A stretch of DNA of 61,416 nt from Prochlorococcus sp. AG-402-C09 (GCA_003279565.1 QCHN01000009.1:1-61416); one strand, 5' to 3'. Shown: positions 9,397-20,055, counted from the stretch's first letter. Notes: generated by a model not told the origin, from the sequence alone. Numbers and translations: made by a program.

Positions 9397-10263
9397 CTAT
9401 TTTCCACCATAAGAGTTAGGGGTTAATGGTCTAATTTTTCCAAGTTCTTTTATTAGCTCATTTTGGATCTCTGGATTACAAGCAAGAATTCTGCCGGTAT
9501 TGAGATCAAAATCTCCGGATGGATAATTGGAAACTATTCCACCCGCCATTTCAACTAGTGGTACTCCTGCTGCCATATCCCATTTTGCAAGTCCACGTTC
9601 CCAAAAACCATCCACTTTGCCTGAGGCTACAAATGCTAGATCTACAGCGGCTGCACCTCCTCTTCTTACCCCATGGGTAAGATGGGTTAGCCAACAAAAT
9701 TCTGAATAATTATTATCTAATACTTCTCGTCGGTCATATGCGAAACCTGTAACTAAGAGTGAATCAGATAAGGAATTCGTGTTCGTTACATTTATTTTAT
9801 CGCCATTACAAAATGATCCATGTTCTGGAGAAGCGTAATAAATTTCATTCAAAGAAGGTACTGATATTGCTCCCAATATTGGATTGCTATTCCAAATTAA
9901 ACCTATTGAAGTTGCGAAAAATGGATATCCATGGGCATAGTTTGTTGTTCCATCAAGAGGGTCTATACACCATTTTAATTCACCATCCTTTGACTTGTAT
10001 CCACTTTCTTCAGCAAGAATAGAAATATAAGGAGTCTCTTTTTCTAAATATTCTATTATTATTTTTTCACATTCTATATCTGCATTAGTTACAAGATCTC
10101 CATCAGTTCCCTTACATTTTATCGTTTTAATCCTTCCATAATTATTCATTAGAGATGCTCCACCTTTTTCTGCGGCCTGCTTGGCAATTTCTAATAATTT
10201 ATTAATTTCATCTTTACCTAGACCTGCATTCAAAGCAGCGGTTTTACATGATGGTATAACCAT
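9397..10263 (-). CDS. Inositol monophosphatase family protein
   Basis: This Mg2+-dependent phosphatase superfamily member has 288 residues. All family motifs are visible: DGDLVTNADIECEK, the metal ligand ILAEESGY, the core WCIDPLDGTTNYAHGYPFF, and the second metal site AKWDMAAGVPLVEMAGG. Such proteins hydrolyse inositol monophosphate or related sugar phosphates. Histidinol-phosphatase activity is another possibility, since hisZ lies directly downstream, but the sequence does not decide this. The gene is 42 bases upstream of hisZ on the same strand. Confidence 0.85.
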   Translation of the reverse strand: MVIPSCKTAALNAGLGKDEINKLLEIAKQAAEKGGASLMNNYGRIKTIKCKGTDGDLVTNADIECEKIIIEYLEKETPYISILAEESGYKSKDGELKWCIDPLDGTTNYAHGYPFFATSIGLIWNSNPILGAISVPSLNEIYYASPEHGSFCNGDKINVTNTNSLSDSLLVTGFAYDRREVLDNNYSEFCWLTHLTHGVRRGGAAAVDLAFVASGKVDGFWERGLAKWDMAAGVPLVEMAGGIVSNYPSGDFDLNTGRILACNPEIQNELIKELGKIRPLTPNSYGGK

Positions 10264-10478
10264 GACTATTATTTTTTTTTATATTAATCGTCTACTATTG
10301 GAAGATTCTATTTATCTTTAAATCAATTTATTCTCATTAATAAATTAATGATTACTAGGAACTTGTTTGGTATAAAAGTATTTAATAAATAAATGCGATA
10401 GTTAAATTTTTAACAAGACCTCTCTTGTGGTATATATTTAAATTCAGCATTTGAAAGACATTTCATTGCTGATTTCAA

Positions 10479-10565
10479 GGAGAGGTGGCCGAGTGGTTGA
10501 AGGCGCAGCACTGGAAATGCTGTATAGGGGCAACCCTATCGAGGGTTCGAATCCCTCTCTCTCCG
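10479..10565 (+). tRNA. tRNA-Ser (anticodon GGA)
   Basis: An 87-base class II tRNA folds cleanly. The acceptor GGAGAGG pairs with TCTCTCC, with one G-T at the inner end. The anticodon loop CTGGAAA gives GGA. A long variable arm follows, and the T-arm is GAGGG-TTCGAAT-CCCTC. The discriminator is G, as usual for serine. The CCA end is not encoded. It lies between the convergent inositol-phosphatase-like and pstB gene ends. Confidence 0.96.
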
Positions 10566-10602
10566 TCTCGAAAGGTAACTTTTAATAAAAAAGCTTTAGT
10601 TG

Positions 10603-11406
10603 TTATCCAAATTTTCCAGAAATATAGTCTTGAGTTGATTTTTGCTTTGGTGAATTGAACATGTTTTTTGTTTTATCAAACTCAACTAAAAATCCAATTT
10701 TTCCACCTAAATCCTTATCTTTTTTCTCTGTGTTGAAAAAAGCTGTGTAATCACTGACTCTATTGGCTTGTTGCATATTATGCGTAACAATAATGATTGT
10801 AAAATTCTTCTTTAATTCATGAATTGTCTCTTCAATTTTTAATGTGGATAATGGATCAAGCGCTGAGCATGGCTCATCCATTAAGATCACATCAGGTTCA
10901 ATAGCAATTGTCCTTGCTATGCATAATCTTTGTTGTTGACCACCAGATAATGAATAACCACTTTCGTTTAATTTATCCTTGCACTCATCCCAAACAGCTG
11001 CCTTTGTAAGAGATTCTTCTACTAATTGATCCATATTACCTGTATATCCATTAACTCTTGCACCAAAGGCAATATTTTCGTAAATACTTTTAGGAAAAGG
11101 ATTGGGTTGTTGAAAAACCATTCCAATTCTCCTTCTAACTTCAACTGGATCTATATCCTCTGCATATATATCTATGCCTTCAAAAATAACACTGCCTGAT
11201 AATTTGCAACCTTCTATTAAATCGTTCATTCGGTTGATTGCTCTAATGACGGTTGATTTACCACATCCTGATGGACCAATAAAAGATGTAACTTGATTCT
11301 TTTCAATATCACAAAACACATTTTTAACTGCAACTGAATTGCCATATGTAATTGATACATTATCTAGTGAGACTGAAGATGTAGATTTTATATTTTTTTT
11401 GTTCAT
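10603..11406 (-). CDS. pstB: Phosphate ABC transporter ATP-binding protein PstB
   Basis: PstB powers high-affinity inorganic phosphate import with PstC and PstA. The 267-residue protein has Walker [10 protein letters not shown], the Q-loop [15 protein letters not shown] typical of PstB, the ABC signature [13 protein letters not shown] and Walker [14 protein letters not shown]. The length is standard. It is last in a pstC-pstA-pstB run on the minus strand. Neither pstS nor phoU is adjacent, so the binding protein must be encoded elsewhere. Confidence 0.96.
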   Translation of the reverse strand: MNKKNIKSTSSVSLDNVSITYGNSVAVKNVFCDIEKNQVTSFIGPSGCGKSTVIRAINRMNDLIEGCKLSGSVIFEGIDIYAEDIDPVEVRRRIGMVFQQPNPFPKSIYENIAFGARVNGYTGNMDQLVEESLTKAAVWDECKDKLNESGYSLSGGQQQRLCIARTIAIEPDVILMDEPCSALDPLSTLKIEETIHELKKNFTIIIVTHNMQQANRVSDYTAFFNTEKKDKDLGGKIGFLVEFDKTKNMFNSPKQKSTQDYISGKFG

Positions 11407-11437
11407 TAAGTTATTTTATTATTAGTTTTGATTATAA

Positions 11438-12352
11438 TTATACTTTATTTTTTGAAAAAGCACCAAGTGTGCCTATCCATCTTGAAAGGATATTAAGACT
11501 TAAAAGTACAACAACTAATATGAATGATGCTGCCCATGCTAGTTGATTTTGAGCTTCATATGGTTCAAGAGCGAAATTGTAAATTAACACTGACAATGAA
11601 CCCATTTCATAGAAAAGATCATCAAAACTTGTAATGTAGTAACGGGAGAAGAGAGCTGTAAATATTAATGGAGCTGTTTCTCCTGCTGCCCTAGCGAGTG
11701 CTAATAATACGCCTGTAGATATTGAACTAAATGCAGCTGGTAATGTGATATTGGTTATCATTGTGAATTTTGATGCACCAACTCCAAATGCAGCTCTTCT
11801 CATGTCATTTGGAACTAATTTAAGTGCTTCATCAGTAGTTTTAATTATTGTTGGAACCATTAAAATTGAAAGTGATATTCCGCCTGCGATACCGCTGAAC
11901 ATTGATCCAAATAGTATTTTGGTAGATACAATAATTGCGTATATAAATACACCAGCAATTATAGAAGGAACCCCAGCAAGTACATTTGATCCAAACCTTA
12001 TAAATTTAGCAAACTTTCCAGATTTTGAATATTCGGCAAGATATATTCCACCTCCTACTCCAACAGGTATTGATATTATTGAAGCAATAACTGACATTAT
12101 AAAAGTCCCAGTAATTGCTGGCCCTATTCCTCCAGCTGAGAGAAGATCATCTCCGGGTGGCTCGGGTTCAAGTATTAAGGTATCTAAGTTTATATAACTC
12201 CCACCTTTAATTAATACATAGCTTATAACTAATATTAAAGGAAGTACAGAAATGATGGCAAAAAGAGCAGAAGCTATATTTAAGGCTTTGTTCCCAATGT
12301 TCCTAGTTAGAGAGGGATTATAAGTTAGTGATTTTTGTGTAGTGTAATTCAT
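11438..12352 (-). CDS. pstA: Phosphate ABC transporter permease PstA
   Basis: This inner-membrane permease of the Pst phosphate importer has 304 residues and about six hydrophobic helices. The EAA-type coupling loop is in VPNDMRRAAFGVGASKFT, and the PstA-typical AAGETAPLIFTALFS follows. Its start directly abuts the end of pstC (no spacer), and pstB follows after 31 bases, so all three are probably one transcript. Confidence 0.94.
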   Translation of the reverse strand: MNYTTQKSLTYNPSLTRNIGNKALNIASALFAIISVLPLILVISYVLIKGGSYINLDTLILEPEPPGDDLLSAGGIGPAITGTFIMSVIASIISIPVGVGGGIYLAEYSKSGKFAKFIRFGSNVLAGVPSIIAGVFIYAIIVSTKILFGSMFSGIAGGISLSILMVPTIIKTTDEALKLVPNDMRRAAFGVGASKFTMITNITLPAAFSSISTGVLLALARAAGETAPLIFTALFSRYYITSFDDLFYEMGSLSVLIYNFALEPYEAQNQLAWAASFILVVVLLSLNILSRWIGTLGAFSKNKV

Positions 12353-13318
12353 TTATTGATATTTTAAGCTTAATCTTTTTACAATCCACTGAGCAAATAC
12401 ATTAACCAATAAGGTTAATATCATTAGGATTAATGCTGCATACATTAGTGAAGAGACTTGGCTACCATCTGCTTCACCAAATTGATTGGCAAGCATGGAT
12501 GAAATTGTATATGAAGGAGCAAATATTGACCAACTAAAGTTATTTGAATTGCCAATAATCATTGTTACTGCCATTGTCTCACCCATAGCTCTTCCTAGAG
12601 CAAGTAAAACTCCTCCTGTTATCCCAGAAATTGCGGCTGGAATAATAACTTTAAAAATAGTAGTCCATCTTGACGCTCCAATTCCATAGGCAGCTTGCCT
12701 AAGTTTTGATGGAACTTGATTTAGAGAATCTTTTGAAATCGATGTAATTATAGGTAATATCATTACCACAAGTATTAATATTGCTGGCATCATTCCAGCG
12801 CCTAAAGGTTGGGTGCCAAAAAATGGTATAAATCCAAATAGTTCGAAGATTATGTTCAAAAATGGTCTAATAAAAGGTTCCATAATAAATACAGCCCATA
12901 GACCTAAAACTACTGATGGAATAGCGGCTAAAAGCTCAACCATTATTCCAATTACATTTCTTATATATTCGGGAATTATATTTTCAGTTATAAATATTGC
13001 AGTGCCGACGCCCAATGGAATGGCAATTAATAATGAAGCAATAGATGTAAAAAGGGTTCCATAAATAGCTGTGAATGCACCGTACTCATCTGTAACTGGA
13101 TTCCATGCAGAGCTAAAAAGAAACCTCAGTCCATATCTTGAAATTGATTCAGTAGATTCATAGTAAACAACTGCAAATATGGAAAAAAGCACTATGGCTA
13201 CCATTGAAGCCATGGCAACAACAATATTTTTAAAACCAACATCTACCAACTTCTCTGAAGTTGGTCTTTTTTTTAGTGAAAATTTCGACTTACTTGCTTT
13301 GTCCACGCGCAAAAGCAA
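12353..13318 (-). CDS. pstC: Phosphate ABC transporter permease PstC
   Basis: This 321-residue permease is the first gene of the pst run. It has a long N-terminal cytoplasmic stretch before the first helix (near residues 30-50). The permease core includes the EAA-like VPSKLRQAAYGIGASRWTT and the PstC hallmark ALGRAMGETMAVTMIIGNS. It diverges from dnaK across 139 bases. Expression under phosphate starvation is expected, but only a weak Pho-box-like element was found upstream. Confidence 0.94.
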   Translation of the reverse strand: MLLRVDKASKSKFSLKKRPTSEKLVDVGFKNIVVAMASMVAIVLFSIFAVVYYESTESISRYGLRFLFSSAWNPVTDEYGAFTAIYGTLFTSIASLLIAIPLGVGTAIFITENIIPEYIRNVIGIMVELLAAIPSVVLGLWAVFIMEPFIRPFLNIIFELFGFIPFFGTQPLGAGMMPAILILVVMILPIITSISKDSLNQVPSKLRQAAYGIGASRWTTIFKVIIPAAISGITGGVLLALGRAMGETMAVTMIIGNSNNFSWSIFAPSYTISSMLANQFGEADGSQVSSLMYAALILMILTLLVNVFAQWIVKRLSLKYQ

Positions 13319-13390
13319 TTTACATTATGAATCTATATCTAATTTCAAATTTTTCACTAAGAGAGGGTTAATGTTTGGCTTTAAGTGTTG

Positions 13391-13455
13391 AAGGGTACAT
13401 AATAAGTATTGAATACCCTTAAATGCTAGTTACTGTGGGGCTTAAATAAGTATTG
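13391..13455. promoter_or_regulatory. Repeat cluster in the pstC-dnaK intergenic region
   Basis: An 11-base direct repeat, AATAAGTATTG, occurs at 13401-13411 and 13445-13455; the second copy ends two bases before the dnaK ATG. The first copy sits inside an inverted repeat with arms AAGGGTA (13391-13397) and TACCCTT (13414-13420). It does not match the CIRCE heat-shock operator. An operator or a structured dnaK leader is possible, but function is inferred only from position and symmetry. Confidence 0.35.
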
Positions 13456-13457
13456 CC

Positions 13458-15458
13458 ATGGGGAGAATAGTTGGCATTGACTTGGGAACGACTAATTCCG
13501 TTGTAGCGGTGTTGGAGGCTGGTAGGCCTGTTGTTATTGCTAGTGCTGAAGGTGCTAGAACTACGCCATCAGTTGTTGGCTTTACGAAGGAATCTGAATT
13601 GTTAGTCGGTCAACTTGCTAGACGGCAATTAGTTCTTAATCCTAAAAACACTTTCTCCAATTTGAAAAGATTTGTTGGCAGAGCATGGGATGAGCTTGAA
13701 GAATCAAGTCTTTCTGTTCCTTACAGTGTTCGCTCAAATGATCAGGGAAATGTACGCATCACCTCACCTGTAACAAAAAGAGAATATGCCCCTGAAGAAT
13801 TGATTGGAAATATTCTTAGGAAGTTAATAGATGACGCTGAAACCTATTTAGGTGAAAACGTTGATTCTGCTGTAATCACAGTCCCAGCTTATTTCAATGA
13901 TTCACAAAGACAAGCGACTCGAGATGCTGCGATTTTGGCTGGTATATCTGTAGAAAGGATTTTGAATGAGCCTACCTCAGCCGCTCTTGCCTATGGATTT
14001 GATAAAAGTTCGTCAAGAAAGGTATTGGTTTTTGATTTAGGTGGTGGCACATTTGATGTTTCTCTAATGTCAATCTCTAATGGTGTTTTTGATGTAAAGG
14101 CTACTTCAGGTGATACACAATTAGGTGGTAATGATTTTGATCAAAAAATTGTTGATTGGCTAGCAGAAGATTTTTTAAAGAAATATAAAATAGATCTAAG
14201 AAGAGATAGACAGTCCTTACAAAGACTTACCGAGGCAGCTGAGAAAGCTAAACAAGAGCTTTCTGGTGTTCAATCCACTCCAATATCACTTCCTTTTATT
14301 TCTACAGGTAATGATGGTCCATTGCATATAGAGACGACTCTTACTAGAAAAATGTACGAGAGCCTTTGTAATGATCTTTTAGACAAATTATTTGATCCTG
14401 TTAACACGGTTATTGATGATTCAGGTTGGAATCCTGAGGAAATTGATGAAGTTGTTCTTGTAGGAGGCAGTACTCGGATGCCTATGGTAAAACAATTAGT
14501 TAAGACACTTGTACCAAATCCACCTTGTCAATCTGTCAACCCTGATGAAGTGGTCGCTATTGGCGCTGCAATTCAAGGAGGGATTCTTTCAGGAGAGTTG
14601 AGAGACCTTTTATTAAATGATGTCACTCCCCTTTCACTTGGACTTGAAACGGTTGGAGGTTTAATGAAAGTTCTGATTCCTCGTAATACTTCCATACCAG
14701 TTAGACAATCAGATGTTTTTAGTACATCGGCCTCCAACCAATCATCAGTAGAAATTCATATTTGGCAAGGAGAGAGGCAAATGGCCTCAGATAACAAGTC
14801 ATTGGGTAAATTTAGATTGTCTGGTATACCTCCAGCTCCAAGAGGAGTTCCTCAAGTTCAAGTAGCTTTTGATATTGATGCAAATGGTTTATTAGAGGTA
14901 AGTGCAACTGATAGAACTACTGGAAGGAAACAGTCTGTAAGTGTTACTGGTGGCTCAAATCTGAATCAAAATGAAGTTAATAAATTGATTGAGGAGTCAA
15001 AAATAAAAGCATCTGAAGATAGGAAAAAGCGTGCTTCTATTGATCAAAAGAATAATGCTTTAACACTTGTTGCTCAAGCTGAAAGACGTCTAAGAGATGC
15101 TTCTCTTGAATTAGGACCCTATGGAGCCGAAAGACAACAAAGATCAGTTGAAGTTGCGATGAGGGACGTTGAAGACTTGCTTGAAGATAATGATTTGCAA
15201 GAACTTGAATATGCAGTTGGTTCTCTTCAAGAAGCATTATTTGGTTTAAATCGACGCTTATCAGCAGAAAGAAAAACAGAATCTAATCCCATACAAGGAA
15301 TAAAAAATACTTTTGGATCCTTAAAGGACGAATTATTTTCTGATGATTACTGGGATGATGATCCTTGGGATTATTCACAACGAGGTCAAAATAGAAACGG
15401 TGACAATAATTATGGAAAAAGGGATATAGATCCTTGGGACAATGACTATTACCGTTGA
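13458..15458 (+). CDS. dnaK: Hsp70 chaperone DnaK (DnaK3-like)
   Basis: This 666-residue Hsp70 has the ATPase signatures [13 protein letters not shown] near residue 5, [11 protein letters not shown] near 195 and [14 protein letters not shown] near 335, followed by a substrate-binding domain. The C-terminus is not the usual EEVD-like tail. It is an acidic, aromatic extension with [15 protein letters not shown] and DPWDNDYYR. Cyanobacteria have several DnaK paralogues. The long odd tail and a directly linked dnaJ recall the thylakoid-associated DnaK3 type, though that assignment is inference. The dnaJ start overlaps its end by 17 bases. Confidence 0.93.
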   Translation: MGRIVGIDLGTTNSVVAVLEAGRPVVIASAEGARTTPSVVGFTKESELLVGQLARRQLVLNPKNTFSNLKRFVGRAWDELEESSLSVPYSVRSNDQGNVRITSPVTKREYAPEELIGNILRKLIDDAETYLGENVDSAVITVPAYFNDSQRQATRDAAILAGISVERILNEPTSAALAYGFDKSSSRKVLVFDLGGGTFDVSLMSISNGVFDVKATSGDTQLGGNDFDQKIVDWLAEDFLKKYKIDLRRDRQSLQRLTEAAEKAKQELSGVQSTPISLPFISTGNDGPLHIETTLTRKMYESLCNDLLDKLFDPVNTVIDDSGWNPEEIDEVVLVGGSTRMPMVKQLVKTLVPNPPCQSVNPDEVVAIGAAIQGGILSGELRDLLLNDVTPLSLGLETVGGLMKVLIPRNTSIPVRQSDVFSTSASNQSSVEIHIWQGERQMASDNKSLGKFRLSGIPPAPRGVPQVQVAFDIDANGLLEVSATDRTTGRKQSVSVTGGSNLNQNEVNKLIEESKIKASEDRKKRASIDQKNNALTLVAQAERRLRDASLELGPYGAERQQRSVEVAMRDVEDLLEDNDLQELEYAVGSLQEALFGLNRRLSAERKTESNPIQGIKNTFGSLKDELFSDDYWDDDPWDYSQRGQNRNGDNNYGKRDIDPWDNDYYR

Positions 15459-16359
15459 GCCTAATTATTGGTCCCTATTAGGAGTCTCACCAGAATGTGA
15501 TTCTACTGAACTTAAATCAGCCTTTAGGAAAGAGGCTAGAAAGTGGCACCCTGATTTAAATAAAAATGATGTCAATGCCGAAGAAAGATTCAAATTAATT
15601 AATGAAGCCTATGCGATTTTAAGTGATCCCAAAAAGAGAAAAGAATGGGAGATTCAACATAATAAAAGTCAAGATATCTTTGAAAATAGATTCCCAACTT
15701 ATGAGGAATATTTAGATATTGTATTAGGAATAAAATCTAATTTTAATAACGATATTAATAATACATATTCTGATCCTTCTGAGATTGAATATGAAAACCA
15801 TGAACAAACTAACTTCAATGAATATATTCCAACCACAAGTGAACCATCCCCACAACCAACATTAATATATGAAGACCAAGAATCAATCGTAGAAATCACA
15901 CCAGATCAAGCTCTTTATGGTTCATCAGTTGATATTGAGTTACAAGATGGCACACTTGTAGAAGTTTTAACGCCTGCATTTGCTGGTGATGGATGGAGAT
16001 TAAAAATTGAAGGCGCTGCAATTGGTTGTCGTGATCATTTCGTTCAATTAAAGGTTCAAACTGAAGATGGCTTAAGAATAGATGGCTTAAGAGTTATGTA
16101 TCGTCTTGAATTACTCCCACATGATGCTTTGCTTGGCTGTGCTGTTGATATACCAACTCTCAATGGTTCGGTGACATTACAAGTACCTCCTAATTCTTCA
16201 ACAGGAAGGTTGTTACGACTTAGAGGCCGTGGATTGAAATACGAAGAATATCGAGGTGATCAAATCGTTGAAATTATTATTGTGTTGCCAGAGAATCTGA
16301 GTGATTCTGAACTTGCATTATATCAACGTTTAAATGAAATATCCATGGAGAATTATTAG
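15442..16359 (+). CDS. dnaJ: DnaJ/Hsp40 co-chaperone, type II (no zinc finger)
   Basis: The 305-residue protein has an N-terminal J-domain (residues 8-68) with HPD at 36-38 in [12 protein letters not shown] low-complexity linker rich in Asn, Glu and Pro follows (about 75-145), then a DnaJ C-terminal substrate-binding domain with [17 protein letters not shown]. The cysteine-rich zinc finger is absent, making it a type II or CbpA-like J-protein. The first 17 bases overlap the 3' end of dnaK in another frame, implying translational coupling to its Hsp70 partner. Confidence 0.9.
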   Translation: MTITVEPNYWSLLGVSPECDSTELKSAFRKEARKWHPDLNKNDVNAEERFKLINEAYAILSDPKKRKEWEIQHNKSQDIFENRFPTYEEYLDIVLGIKSNFNNDINNTYSDPSEIEYENHEQTNFNEYIPTTSEPSPQPTLIYEDQESIVEITPDQALYGSSVDIELQDGTLVEVLTPAFAGDGWRLKIEGAAIGCRDHFVQLKVQTEDGLRIDGLRVMYRLELLPHDALLGCAVDIPTLNGSVTLQVPPNSSTGRLLRLRGRGLKYEEYRGDQIVEIIIVLPENLSDSELALYQRLNEISMENY

Positions 16360-16415
16360 AAATATATTGTTTATTTAACTTATCGATTTATAATGTAGTT
16401 GATTGTTTAATTCTT

Positions 16416-16808
16416 ATGTTAGTTAATGTCCTTTTGTATGAAGCGGGGACTGAAAGTGAGGGCATACATTCCCTAGAACTTAAGGGTTCAACAGTAATTC
16501 TTATGTTCGAAGATAAGGACGATGCTGAAAGATATTGTGGCCTTCTAGAAGCTCAAGACTTTCCAACACCATCTGTCGAGCTTTTGACAAGGATCGATAT
16601 TGAAGCTTTCTGCGTTGAAGCAGGCTATGAAGCTCGTTATGTGGAAAAAGGTTTTATTCCGAGTACTGATGAAGAACGCCTAATGATTTCCCCACCCCTC
16701 TCAAATTTAGAAGTTGCAAATTGGCAAGATAAGGATAGATTAAACGATAATTCGTCTTCTAATGATCAACTCGAAGATATAAAAAAACGCTTAGAAAATC
16801 TTTTATGA
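16416..16808 (+). CDS. DUF3110 domain protein
   Basis: This 130-residue protein resembles the cyanobacterial DUF3110 family. It contains the typical opening VNVLLYEAGTESEGIHSLEL and the VILMFEDKDDAERYCGLLEAQ segment, followed by ARYVEKGFIPSTDEERL. The C-terminal 40 residues are polar and probably disordered. Function is unknown. Its stop overlaps the murQ start in an ATGA arrangement, so it is co-translated with murQ, downstream of dnaK-dnaJ. Confidence 0.75.
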   Translation: MLVNVLLYEAGTESEGIHSLELKGSTVILMFEDKDDAERYCGLLEAQDFPTPSVELLTRIDIEAFCVEAGYEARYVEKGFIPSTDEERLMISPPLSNLEVANWQDKDRLNDNSSSNDQLEDIKKRLENLL

Positions 16809-17737
16809 GTAATTACGAAAATAACTTAAAAAATTATAATTATCGAATATTAACTGAGCAAATTAATAATAGATCAAATGAATTGGATATAAAATCAACT
16901 AATGAAATAGTCAATATTTTTTCTGAATCTGATAAAGAACCTCAAAAGGCTGTTGAGAATGCTATTCCAGAGATAGTTAGTGCTATTGATGAGATTACAT
17001 TCAGACTTAAATCAAAAGGTAGATTGTTTTATATTGGTACTGGTACTTCTGGAAGATTAGGTGTATTAGATGCCTCCGAATGCCCCCCAACCTTTTGCAC
17101 GAATCCAGATCTGGTTCAAGGAATAATTGCTGGAGGTATTCCATCATTAACAAGAAGTTCTGAATCTTTAGAAGATGTAGATGATATTGCTATTGCAGAC
17201 CTTAAAGATAGAAATTTCTCAAATAGAGACGTCCTAATCGGAATAACAGCTAGTGGTAGAACTCCATATGTTCTTGGTGCATTAAACTATTCTAAAAGTT
17301 TAAAAGCACTAACTATTTCTATTTCCTCAGTTCCAGAAACTGATTCAACCTTAGATAATGATATCGATATTAGGCTGATTACAGGGCCAGAGATTCTTGC
17401 GGGCTCGACAAGATTAAAAGCTGGGACAGCTACAAAGATGGCTTTAAATATAATTTCTACATCTGTTATGATTAAATTAGGAAAGGTTTATGGCAATAGA
17501 ATGATTGATTTATCAGTAAGCAACGATAAGTTAATGAATAGAGCATTAGGTATTTTATTTGATATTGGTTCGGTTGATAAAGAAACTGCTGTTCAACTTT
17601 TAAAGAAGACAAATGGATCCGTAAAGTTATCTTTATTAATCGCTTTGTCTGGGATGGATGTTATTGAAGCTAAGCAATTACTTGATGATTCGAAGGGAAA
17701 TTTACGAACAGCACTATTTACTGTTAAAGGTGAATGA
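16805..17737 (+). CDS. murQ: N-acetylmuramic acid 6-phosphate etherase MurQ
   Basis: MurQ cleaves the lactyl ether of MurNAc-6-phosphate to give GlcNAc-6-phosphate and lactate, a peptidoglycan recycling step. The 310-residue protein has an SIS sugar-isomerase domain with IGTGTSGRLGVLDASECPPTF, GITASGRTPYVLGAL and AGSTRLKAGTATKMALN, all diagnostic of MurQ. A helical C-terminal segment with a UBA-like pattern follows. No anmK or nagA partner is in view. It overlaps DUF3110 by four bases. Confidence 0.92.
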   Translation: MSNYENNLKNYNYRILTEQINNRSNELDIKSTNEIVNIFSESDKEPQKAVENAIPEIVSAIDEITFRLKSKGRLFYIGTGTSGRLGVLDASECPPTFCTNPDLVQGIIAGGIPSLTRSSESLEDVDDIAIADLKDRNFSNRDVLIGITASGRTPYVLGALNYSKSLKALTISISSVPETDSTLDNDIDIRLITGPEILAGSTRLKAGTATKMALNIISTSVMIKLGKVYGNRMIDLSVSNDKLMNRALGILFDIGSVDKETAVQLLKKTNGSVKLSLLIALSGMDVIEAKQLLDDSKGNLRTALFTVKGE

Positions 17738-17826
17738 ATTATAGTTAATTTAACTTTTGGTATTCATAATATATTTTCTGCATTAAATTTTAAAACAGTT
17801 ATTATAAAAAAAATTAATTTTTATCT

Positions 17827-18267
17827 ATGTCTAAAGTATCTATGAACACAGATAAAGGGCAATTGACTATTGACCTGTTTGATAATGATGCACCCAAAAC
17901 AGTAGAAAACTTTTTGAAGCTTGTTAAAGAGGGCTTTTACGATGGCCTTTCTTTTCACAGAGTAATTAATGGCTTTATGGCTCAAGGAGGATGTCCGAAT
18001 ACAAGAGAAGGATCAAGAGGAATGCCTGGCACTGGAGGACCTGGATATTCCATTAATTGTGAAATCAATTCAAATAAACATGTTGCTGGTTCTCTTTCTA
18101 TGGCGCACGCAGGAAAAGACACTGGCGGCAGCCAATTCTTTTTAGTTCATGCTCCACAACCTCATTTGGATGGAGTCCATACTGTTTTTGGTAAAACCGA
18201 TGACATGAAAATCCTTCTATCTATTACTAATGGTACTAAAATTAATAGTGTAAGTCTTATAAACTAG
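17827..18267 (+). CDS. Cyclophilin-type peptidyl-prolyl isomerase
   Basis: This 146-residue single-domain cyclophilin has [20 protein letters not shown], the catalytic segment [16 protein letters not shown], and the core [16 protein letters not shown] and [11 protein letters not shown]. It lacks a signal peptide, so it is probably cytosolic. It follows murQ by 89 bases and converges with ribBA, leaving a 15-base gap. The C-terminus is slightly short but the fold core is complete. Confidence 0.92.
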   Translation: MSKVSMNTDKGQLTIDLFDNDAPKTVENFLKLVKEGFYDGLSFHRVINGFMAQGGCPNTREGSRGMPGTGGPGYSINCEINSNKHVAGSLSMAHAGKDTGGSQFFLVHAPQPHLDGVHTVFGKTDDMKILLSITNGTKINSVSLIN

Positions 18268-18282
18268 AATTAATATTTATTA

Positions 18283-19968
18283 TTAACTCCATTCAATACT
18301 ACTAGTTTTATCTTTTAAATCCCAATCAAATAAAGGCGAATTTTCAAAATTAGAAAGTTCGCTAATTTCTTTCTCTTCGATTAATATATTTTGAGAAGGA
18401 TGTAATAGTCTTTCATAATTATCTGTTTTGATTATTCCAATCCTCTCTCTATTTTTCCAATTACTTAATTCTTTAAGTAGTGACTCAAGTAACCTTTTAT
18501 CTATTAAGTTTCCTTCTAAATGAGTCTTAATATCTCTATGTCTAACATTCCATATAAATAATGGGTTCTTACATAGAGCTATCAACCTTGGAGCGTTTTG
18601 AATAGAAATATTTAAAAAATGATTTTCTGACCATTTATTTGCTTTATCTTCAAAATGTTTTAATTCATTATTATCAATTTTACCATCCCAATAAACAACA
18701 ATATTTTGTCTTTCATTGCTTAAATTTGCCTGAATTTTGTTATCAAATAAGTGTCCAAGTTTTTCTCTTTTCACCTCCAAATATGCTGCATTGTGATCGC
18801 CAGGACATATAACAAGTGGTACTCTTGATTCAACCTGAAGTCCGTATCCTCCAAGTCCTGCTATTTTTCTTGGATTATTTGTTAATAACTTAAGTCTGTT
18901 TATTCCTAAATCTGTCAATATTTGTGCACCTACTCCATAATTTCTTAAGTCTGCAGGAAAACCCAACTTCTCATTAGCTTCAACCGTATCTAATCCTCCA
19001 TCTTGCAAATTATAGGCTTTTAATTTGTTAACTAAACCTATTCCTCGACCTTCCTGTCTTAGATATACAACAACTCCTTCTCCTTCTTCAGATATTCTTG
19101 ATAAGGCCGCTTCTAACTGGGGTCTGCAATCGCACCTTAATGATCCAAATGCATCTCCAGTTAGACACTCCGAATGCATTCGCACCAATACTGGCTCTTT
19201 TAAATTTTCTAGATCTCCTTTTATTATTGCTACGTGTTCAGATCCATCCAATTCATTCTTATAACCTATTGCCTTAAAATCTCCAAATAGGCTAGGCAAC
19301 TTTGCAATTGCTTGTCTGTACACAAATCGCTCATTCTCAAGCCTGTAATGAATTAAATCTGCAATACTTATCAACTTTAATTTTCTTTCCTTCGCATATT
19401 TTTTCAATTCTGGAAGTCTTGCCATTGAGCCATCCAGATTTTGGATCTCACAGATAACGCCTGCAGGGGATAGGCCCGCTAACAAAGATAAATCTACTGC
19501 TGCTTCCGTATGTCCAGCTCTTTTTAATACCCCACCAATTTTTGCTCTTAATGGAAAAATATGACCTGGTCTTCTTAAATCTACAGGTTTTGTTTGACTG
19601 TTAAGAGCAACTTGAATTGTTTTAGCTCTATCTTCAGCTGATATTCCCGTTGATACACCAAATTCAGGTCCTGCATCGATGCTTACAGTGAAGGCTGTTT
19701 GGTTGGAATCGGTATTTCTGTCGACCATTAAAGGTAGATCTAACTGGTCTAATCTTTCCCCTTGCATTGCTAGACATATCAAGCCTCTAGCTTCAGTTGC
19801 CATAAAATTTATTTGCTGAGGAGTCGCAAATTGAGCAGCACAGATTAAATCTCCTTCGTTTTCTCTCTTTTCATCATCAACGACAACAACACATTCACCG
19901 TTTCTAATAGCAGCAAGAGCATCCGCTATATCATCAAATTCAATTTCATAACAATCTTCTGATTTCAA
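18283..19968 (-). CDS. ribBA: Bifunctional riboflavin enzyme RibBA (DHBP synthase / GTP cyclohydrolase II)
   Basis: The N-terminal half (about residues 1-205) is DHBP synthase, with [15 protein letters not shown] and the [10 protein letters not shown] active-site region. The middle (about 210-410) is GTP cyclohydrolase II, with [21 protein letters not shown] carrying the zinc cysteines and the [13 protein letters not shown] motif. A further 140-residue extension follows, as is usual for the cyanobacterial enzyme. The start appears to be TTG at 19966-19968, since the conserved N-terminus begins there and a GAGGA element lies just upstream; no ATG precedes it in frame. It diverges from argC. 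Confidence 0.94.
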   Translation of the reverse strand: MKSEDCYEIEFDDIADALAAIRNGECVVVVDDEKRENEGDLICAAQFATPQQINFMATEARGLICLAMQGERLDQLDLPLMVDRNTDSNQTAFTVSIDAGPEFGVSTGISAEDRAKTIQVALNSQTKPVDLRRPGHIFPLRAKIGGVLKRAGHTEAAVDLSLLAGLSPAGVICEIQNLDGSMARLPELKKYAKERKLKLISIADLIHYRLENERFVYRQAIAKLPSLFGDFKAIGYKNELDGSEHVAIIKGDLENLKEPVLVRMHSECLTGDAFGSLRCDCRPQLEAALSRISEEGEGVVVYLRQEGRGIGLVNKLKAYNLQDGGLDTVEANEKLGFPADLRNYGVGAQILTDLGINRLKLLTNNPRKIAGLGGYGLQVESRVPLVICPGDHNAAYLEVKREKLGHLFDNKIQANLSNERQNIVVYWDGKIDNNELKHFEDKANKWSENHFLNISIQNAPRLIALCKNPLFIWNVRHRDIKTHLEGNLIDKRLLESLLKELSNWKNRERIGIIKTDNYERLLHPSQNILIEEKEISELSNFENSPLFDWDLKDKTSSIEWS

Positions 19969-20055
19969 CTTATTCCTCGTGTTTGTGGTGAAATGGTTCT
20001 TTGCTACTTATTCTCAAATGAATATCTCATCATTCTACGAAATAAACTTGATGTT

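Noticed and set aside
11745-12197. Plus-strand 150-codon ORF inside pstA
   Set aside because: It is the antisense shadow of pstA, whose permease motifs are unambiguous.
13319-13400. Pho-box-like sequence upstream of pstC
   Set aside because: The two TTAA-containing half-sites are 13 bases apart rather than the 11 usual for cyanobacterial Pho boxes, and AT-rich DNA yields such matches easily; mentioned only as a weak possibility.
13391-13420. CIRCE heat-shock element before dnaK
   Set aside because: The inverted repeat AAGGGTA/TACCCTT does not match the TTAGCACTC/GAGTGCTAA consensus.
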